Of a stretch of 36,094 nucleotides of DNA, positions 33,127-36,094 are shown one piece after another. A program made the translations under genes and the position numbers. How positions within the stretch are numbered: the stretch's first letter is position 1; every line of letters begins with the position of its first letter. Source of the stretch: a bacterium (GTDB taxonomy: Bacteria > Armatimonadota > Zipacnadia > Zipacnadales > Zipacnadaceae); NCBI GenBank assembly GCA_030603495.1, contig JAUVXR010000027.1, positions 1 through 36,094 on the forward strand, in the 5' to 3' direction. A model generated the notes under the pieces. That model saw only the letters and a program-made list of their open reading frames with translations. It did no database searches and was not told the DNA's origin.

Positions 33127-34764
33127 GTGGAAACCGATTGGCACAACAAGCTATATTTTGGGGATAATCTGGAGATTTTGCGGGACCACGTCGGCGAGGA
33201 GAGTGTGGACCTCATCTACCTGGACCCGCCGTTTAACTCCAAAGCTACCTATAATGTGCTGTTCAAAGAGGAGAATGGGACGGCGTCGGCAGCGCAGGTC
33301 GACGTGTTTGAAGATACCTGGCACTGGGTTGGCGAGGGGCCAGGGGAAGAGATCATGTCCACGCAGGCGGCCTACCAGGAGGTGGTAACGGGCGGGGGGA
33401 AGATCGGAGCGCTACTGGACGCGCTGCATCAGTTCCTGGGCAGCAACGATATGATGGCGTACCTGGTGATGATGGCGATTCGGCTGATCGAGTTGCACCG
33501 GGTGCTCAAGCCGACCGGCTCGATATACCTGCACTGCGACCCGACGGCGAGCCACTATTTGAAGTTGCTTATAGATGCAGTATTTGGTGTCAAGCGTCTG
33601 CGGAACGAGATTGTATGGAAGCGCACGCACTCGCACGGGGACGCACGGAGACGCTTTGGGAAAATTACGGATAGGGTATTCTTGTACACGAAGTCGGACA
33701 CATATACCTTCAATCGACAGTACATGCCGTACTCAGAGGAGTATATTGAGAAGTACTACCGCCACGTGGATGAGAACGGGCGGCGGTACCAACTTGTCAC
33801 CCTGCGAAGTCCCAATCCCAGGCCCAACCTTGTTTATGACTATAAGGGGTATAAACCGCACCGTAACGGTTGGGCTGTTTCGAGGGAGCAAATGGAGAAA
33901 TTGGATCGGCAGGGAAGACTGCACTTTCCGGCAGATCTCAATGGGGCCATGCGAGAGAAGTACTACCTGGATGAAATGCCGGGCGTGCTTGCAAGTGATG
34001 TTTGGATGGATATTGGCCCAATTTCTGCGCACGCTAAGGAACGGATCGGGTACCAGACGCAGAAGCCGGAGGCGCTGCTGGAGCGGATAATCCAGGCGAG
34101 TAGCAACGAGGGTGACGTGGTGCTGGACCCGTTCTGCGGCTGCGGGACGACGATAGCGGTGGCCGAGCGGCTCCATCGGCGCTGGCTCGGGATAGATATC
34201 ACGCACCTGGCGATAACGCTGATGAAAAACCGGCTGGAGAATGCGTTCGGGGCGGAGCTGTCGCCATACGAGGTCATCGGGGAGCCGCAGGACGTGCAGA
34301 GCGCGCGGGCGCTGGCCGAGCAGAATCGCTATCAGTTTGAGTGGTGGGCGCTGGGGCTGGTGGAGGCGCGGCCCGCGCAGGATAAGAAGAAAGGCGCCGA
34401 TAAGGGCGTGGACGGGCTGATAGTGTTCTTTGACGATGACTCGGGCAAGGCCAAGAAGATTATCGTGCAGGTGAAAAGCGGGCACGTGGGGTCCCCGCTG
34501 ATCTCAGAACTCAAGGGGACTATGGAGCAGGAAAAAGCGGAGATCGGGGCGTTCGTCACGCTGGAGGAGCCGACCGGGCCAATGAAGAAAGCGGCGGCGA
34601 CGGCGGGGTTCTATGATCCGCCCGGGCTGCTGCCGGCGGTGCCCCGCGTGCAGATACTGACGATAGCAGAGCTGCTGGCGGGCGCGAAGCTGGACTATCC
34701 GAAGATAGACGTCGCCACGTTCAAGAAGGCCCCGAGGAGGTCTAAGGCGAAAAAGGCAGAATAA
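33127..34764 (+). CDS. Beta-class DNA methyltransferase fused to PD-(D/E)xK-like nuclease domain
   Basis: A 545-residue protein. Catalytic motif IV (YLDPPFNS, Asp33-Phe36) precedes the AdoMet-binding motif I ([11 protein letters not shown], from Asp334), which is the beta-class order of N6-adenine/N4-cytosine methyltransferases. FGDNLEILR and [14 protein letters not shown] are typical, and the target-recognition region lies between about 150 and 300. The C-terminal 145 residues resemble an Mrr-type restriction domain: [14 protein letters not shown] (Asp429), [10 protein letters not shown] (Gln448 and Lys450 of a D...QxK site), then [20 protein letters not shown] and a basic tail. It may methylate and cut the same site, or the nuclease domain may be structural. 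GTG 33127 is preceded by GGGGTGAGG. Neighbours are the HEPN gene upstream and a nuclease-like gene downstream. The target site is unknown. Confidence 0.88.
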   Translation: METDWHNKLYFGDNLEILRDHVGEESVDLIYLDPPFNSKATYNVLFKEENGTASAAQVDVFEDTWHWVGEGPGEEIMSTQAAYQEVVTGGGKIGALLDALHQFLGSNDMMAYLVMMAIRLIELHRVLKPTGSIYLHCDPTASHYLKLLIDAVFGVKRLRNEIVWKRTHSHGDARRRFGKITDRVFLYTKSDTYTFNRQYMPYSEEYIEKYYRHVDENGRRYQLVTLRSPNPRPNLVYDYKGYKPHRNGWAVSREQMEKLDRQGRLHFPADLNGAMREKYYLDEMPGVLASDVWMDIGPISAHAKERIGYQTQKPEALLERIIQASSNEGDVVLDPFCGCGTTIAVAERLHRRWLGIDITHLAITLMKNRLENAFGAELSPYEVIGEPQDVQSARALAEQNRYQFEWWALGLVEARPAQDKKKGADKGVDGLIVFFDDDSGKAKKIIVQVKSGHVGSPLISELKGTMEQEKAEIGAFVTLEEPTGPMKKAAATAGFYDPPGLLPAVPRVQILTIAELLAGAKLDYPKIDVATFKKAPRRSKAKKAE

Positions 34765-34851
34765 GGCAGGTAGAGGCAACCGACCGGCGTTGCCCATTAT
34801 TGCTCGGGAAGCACATGATCACTTAACCCATAAGATCGGAGGCATTCCCAA

Positions 34852-35124
34852 ATGAGGCGGAAGGAAACAGTCACGAAAGTCATCGGTGGCGATACGTTCG
34901 AAACGGACAAGCGCAAGAACCCGGTGCGCTTGGCCAACGTGGACGTGCCAGAGAAGGGTCGGCGAGGCGCTCCCCAAGCACGGGAAAAGCTCAGGAGCCT
35001 AATAGAAGGTAAAGAGGTGGGCATTGAGACCGTAGCGCGCGACAAGAACGGGTGCAGTGTCGCTCGGGTCTACTGCGGGCGTGAGTCCGTGAACAAGAAG
35101 ATGCAGGGCGAAGGCAAGAAATAG
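34852..35124 (+). CDS. Small staphylococcal-nuclease-like protein with altered catalytic residue
   Basis: A 90-residue SNase-like OB-fold protein without signal peptide. VTKVIGGDTFET, VRLANVDVPEKG, a helix APQAREKLRSLIEG and VGIETVARDKNGCSVARVYCGRESVNKKM match the short cytoplasmic thermonuclease-like proteins. Of the three key residues of Staphylococcus nuclease, the Arg and Glu of RLxxVDxPE are present (Arg26, Glu34), but the Arg of the YGR turn is Cys68 (NGC in place of YGR). The first Asp of DGDT is also Gly. Reduced or absent nuclease activity is likely. GGAGG lies 9 bases before ATG 34852. It follows the methyltransferase-nuclease gene by 87 bases on the same strand. Confidence 0.8.
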   Translation: MRRKETVTKVIGGDTFETDKRKNPVRLANVDVPEKGRRGAPQAREKLRSLIEGKEVGIETVARDKNGCSVARVYCGRESVNKKMQGEGKK

Positions 35125-35130
35125 CCGCCA

Positions 35131-35219
35131 GCCGAGGCCAGCTTCTATGATGCGCCCGGGCTGCTGCCGGCGGTAAGGCGCCGAGGAGGTCGAAGGCGAA
35201 AAAGGGAGAATAAGGCAGG
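35131..35219 (+). pseudogene. Decayed copy of the methyltransferase 3' end
   Basis: GCCAGCTTCTATGATGCGCC, then GGGCTGCTGCCGGCGGT, then CGCCGAGGAGGTCGAAGGCG and AAAAAGGGAGAATAAGGCAGG. These correspond closely to the last part of the methyltransferase gene (34600-34660 and 34730-34775), with about 80 bases deleted between the two blocks. The first block encodes FYDAPGLLPAV and the second [11 protein letters not shown] in another frame before the matching TAA. A few substitutions show that this is a diverged copy, so a second related gene or a tandem duplication once stood here. The intact SNase-like gene lies between the two copies. Confidence 0.75.
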
Positions 35220-35279
35220 GGCAATCGCGCCGGCAATTGAGTTGGTGAGCGGCTCTTAGATAAAAAAGGGGGGAATACC

Positions 35280-35702
35280 ATGACCGAGCAGGAGAAGCCC
35301 GCAGGTGCCACCGTCCTGGTAATTGACGACGACGGCCGGATCCACGCCGCGCTCCGCACCATCCTCGAAGGCGCTGGTCACAACATCATCGAGGCCTACG
35401 ACGGGGGCACGGCCACCCAGATATTCCAGGCCCAGCACGACGAGATTGACATAGTGATTATGGACTGGAAGATGCCTGGGCTCGACGGTCATAACTGGAT
35501 AACGCTCCTGCTCGACGCTGATCCGAATGCCCAGATAATCTTCTGCACCGCCTACGATGTAGACGAAGATATTCGTAGGCGCCTGGAGATGCAGGTGGTA
35601 GGCTTCCTGGATAAGCCTATTGACCAGGAGCGGCTGCTTAGCTTTGTAGACAAAGCCCTGGCCCAGCGCCGGGCCACTACCAGCGGTCCCCCCGGCGAGT
35701 AA
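35280..35702 (+). CDS. Stand-alone response regulator receiver protein
   Basis: A 140-residue protein consisting of one CheY-like receiver domain, without output domain. VLVIDDDGRIHAALRTIL carries the acidic pair, VIMDWKMPGLDG the phosphoacceptor Asp62, IIFCTAYD the switch Thr, and GFLDKPI the invariant Lys. All signalling residues are present, so it should be phosphorylated by a partner kinase, but no histidine kinase is in the window. A short Ser/Gly/Pro tail follows. The ribosome site AAGGGGGG lies 7-8 bases before ATG 35280. The gene is 155 bases after the SNase-like gene on the same strand. Confidence 0.92.
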   Translation: MTEQEKPAGATVLVIDDDGRIHAALRTILEGAGHNIIEAYDGGTATQIFQAQHDEIDIVIMDWKMPGLDGHNWITLLLDADPNAQIIFCTAYDVDEDIRRRLEMQVVGFLDKPIDQERLLSFVDKALAQRRATTSGPPGE

Positions 35703-35726
35703 GTCGGTCACCAACTAACAAGTCAT

Positions 35727-35749
35727 AAGCGGGTATCGCCGGCCCGCTT
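35727..35749 (+). terminator. Possible terminator hairpin after the receiver gene
   Basis: AAGCGGG (35727-35733) and CCCGCTT (35743-35749) form a perfect 7-bp stem with a 9-base loop, 25 bases after the stop codon. No T tract follows, so its strength is uncertain. Confidence 0.35.
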
Positions 35750-35783
35750 GCGGGGATTCCTGCCATCAGCAGTCAGTCTGTAG

Positions 35784-35789
35784 TATAAT
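35784..35789 (+). promoter_or_regulatory. Probable -10 box of the 53-residue secreted-peptide gene
   Basis: A perfect TATAAT lies 28 bases before the start codon, after the hairpin that ends the receiver gene. No clear -35 box is found at 16-18 bases upstream. Confidence 0.4.
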
Positions 35790-35817
35790 TGACTGTGAAA
35801 TGCCACGGAGCAATGCC

Positions 35818-35979
35818 ATGCACGCAGGCCGGCTTACGGCCATTCTCCTATTGGTAGGCGTAGCATTGCTGGTGACCAGCGCATCCGGCGACATAGGACG
35901 GGCCATTCCCCTGCGCCTGGCTGAGGCCGCGGCCCTCCAGGACTTCTGCGGCGCAGCGCGGCAAAGGCCTCCTAATTAG
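35818..35979 (+). CDS. Short secreted peptide or truncated exported protein
   Basis: A 53-residue frame with its own TATAAT and a CGGAG ribosome site 7 bases before the ATG. It begins with a clear signal peptide (MHAGRLTAILLLVGVALL, then VTSASG) and continues with AIPLRLAEAAALQDF before stopping at TAG 35977. The mature part is only about 30 residues. The strong start signals and abrupt end suggest either a small exported peptide or the head of a longer exported protein that has been truncated. I recognise no family. Its end overlaps the end of a convergent frame by eight bases. Confidence 0.5.
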   Translation: MHAGRLTAILLLVGVALLVTSASGDIGRAIPLRLAEAAALQDFCGAARQRPPN

Positions 35980-36094
35980 TCTCTACCCAGCGCAACCGCA
36001 GCTTCCTATCCCCCTGTGGTCCAGTAGCTTCCGCTGCCAGCCGAGTCATATGCATGGCCATGAGCCGAATAGATGCCGGCTCCTGCCCACGGTC
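35972..36094 (-). CDS. C-terminal end of a gene entering from the right edge (unrecognised)
   Basis: A minus-strand frame open to the window edge, 40 codons before the TAG at 35974-35972. It ends ASIRLMAMHMTRLAAEATG, then PQGDRKLRLRWVETN. Composition (balanced charge, amphipathic helix, Gly-rich turn) is protein-like, but 40 codons are too few to identify a family. Its coding status depends on the sequence beyond the edge. Confidence 0.4.
   Translation of the reverse strand, partial: DRGQEPASIRLMAMHMTRLAAEATGPQGDRKLRLRWVETN

Overview
The window reads as chromosome of an uncultured, moderately GC-rich bacterium with compact operons, ATGA stop/start overlaps, GTG/TTG starts and clear Shine-Dalgarno sites. 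Several families recall genomes of Armatimonadota, Planctomycetota or Hydrogenedentota-like lineages: DUF6785/DUF6784 membrane proteins, a CBM plus TIM-barrel secreted hydrolase, FG-GAP propellers, a DUF1559-style pseudopilin and a secreted five-bladed-propeller hydrolase. The phylum assignment is inference only; no rRNA or tRNA gene was seen.

Left part (1-7.3 kb, all minus strand): recO, polX and a secreted glycoside-hydrolase-like gene are translationally coupled. They lie behind an intact DUF6785/DUF6784 transporter-like gene. Downstream, the N-terminus of a second DUF6785 gene is cut off at the edge of a decayed IS3-family transposase, and a third DUF6785 N-terminal remnant lies just upstream of the intact copy. 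Next (7.7-13.6 kb, plus strand) is a compact Tad/Flp pilus operon: flp, prepilin peptidase, tadE-like, tadZ/cpaE with a pseudo-receiver, tadA, tadB, tadC. It has no secretin or CpaB gene here.

Middle (13.6-22.7 kb, minus): a lipoprotein with an Ig-like domain, a seven-repeat FG-GAP propeller, a GT-C glycosyltransferase, a GT4 glycosyltransferase preceded by a GT remnant, an unrecognised membrane-anchored nucleotidyltransferase-like protein coupled to a 55-residue P-loop stub, and a pseudopilin whose leader has lost its cleavage glycine. Then groES-groEL under a consensus promoter with a perfect CIRCE operator, divergent from argG and an MFS transporter.

Right part (27.6-36.1 kb): a PfkB sugar kinase broken by a perfect 7-bp tandem duplication lies behind a purple-acid-phosphatase-like gene. 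That pair's consensus promoter carries a C9 tract in its spacer, facing a divergent promoter-like site with a C6 tract. After a secreted propeller hydrolase comes an 0.8-kb gene-free nest of palindromic and tandem repeats. It is followed by a HEPN-domain gene, a beta-class DNA methyltransferase fused to a PD-(D/E)xK-like nuclease domain, a small staphylococcal-nuclease-like protein with a changed catalytic residue, a decayed copy of the methyltransferase 3' end, and a stand-alone receiver protein.

The most distinctive signals are the two possible switching devices around the kinase/phosphatase locus, the repeat nest beside a compact HEPN/methyltransferase-nuclease module, the P-loop-stub/membrane nucleotidyltransferase pair, and the recurrent decay of DUF6785 genes.
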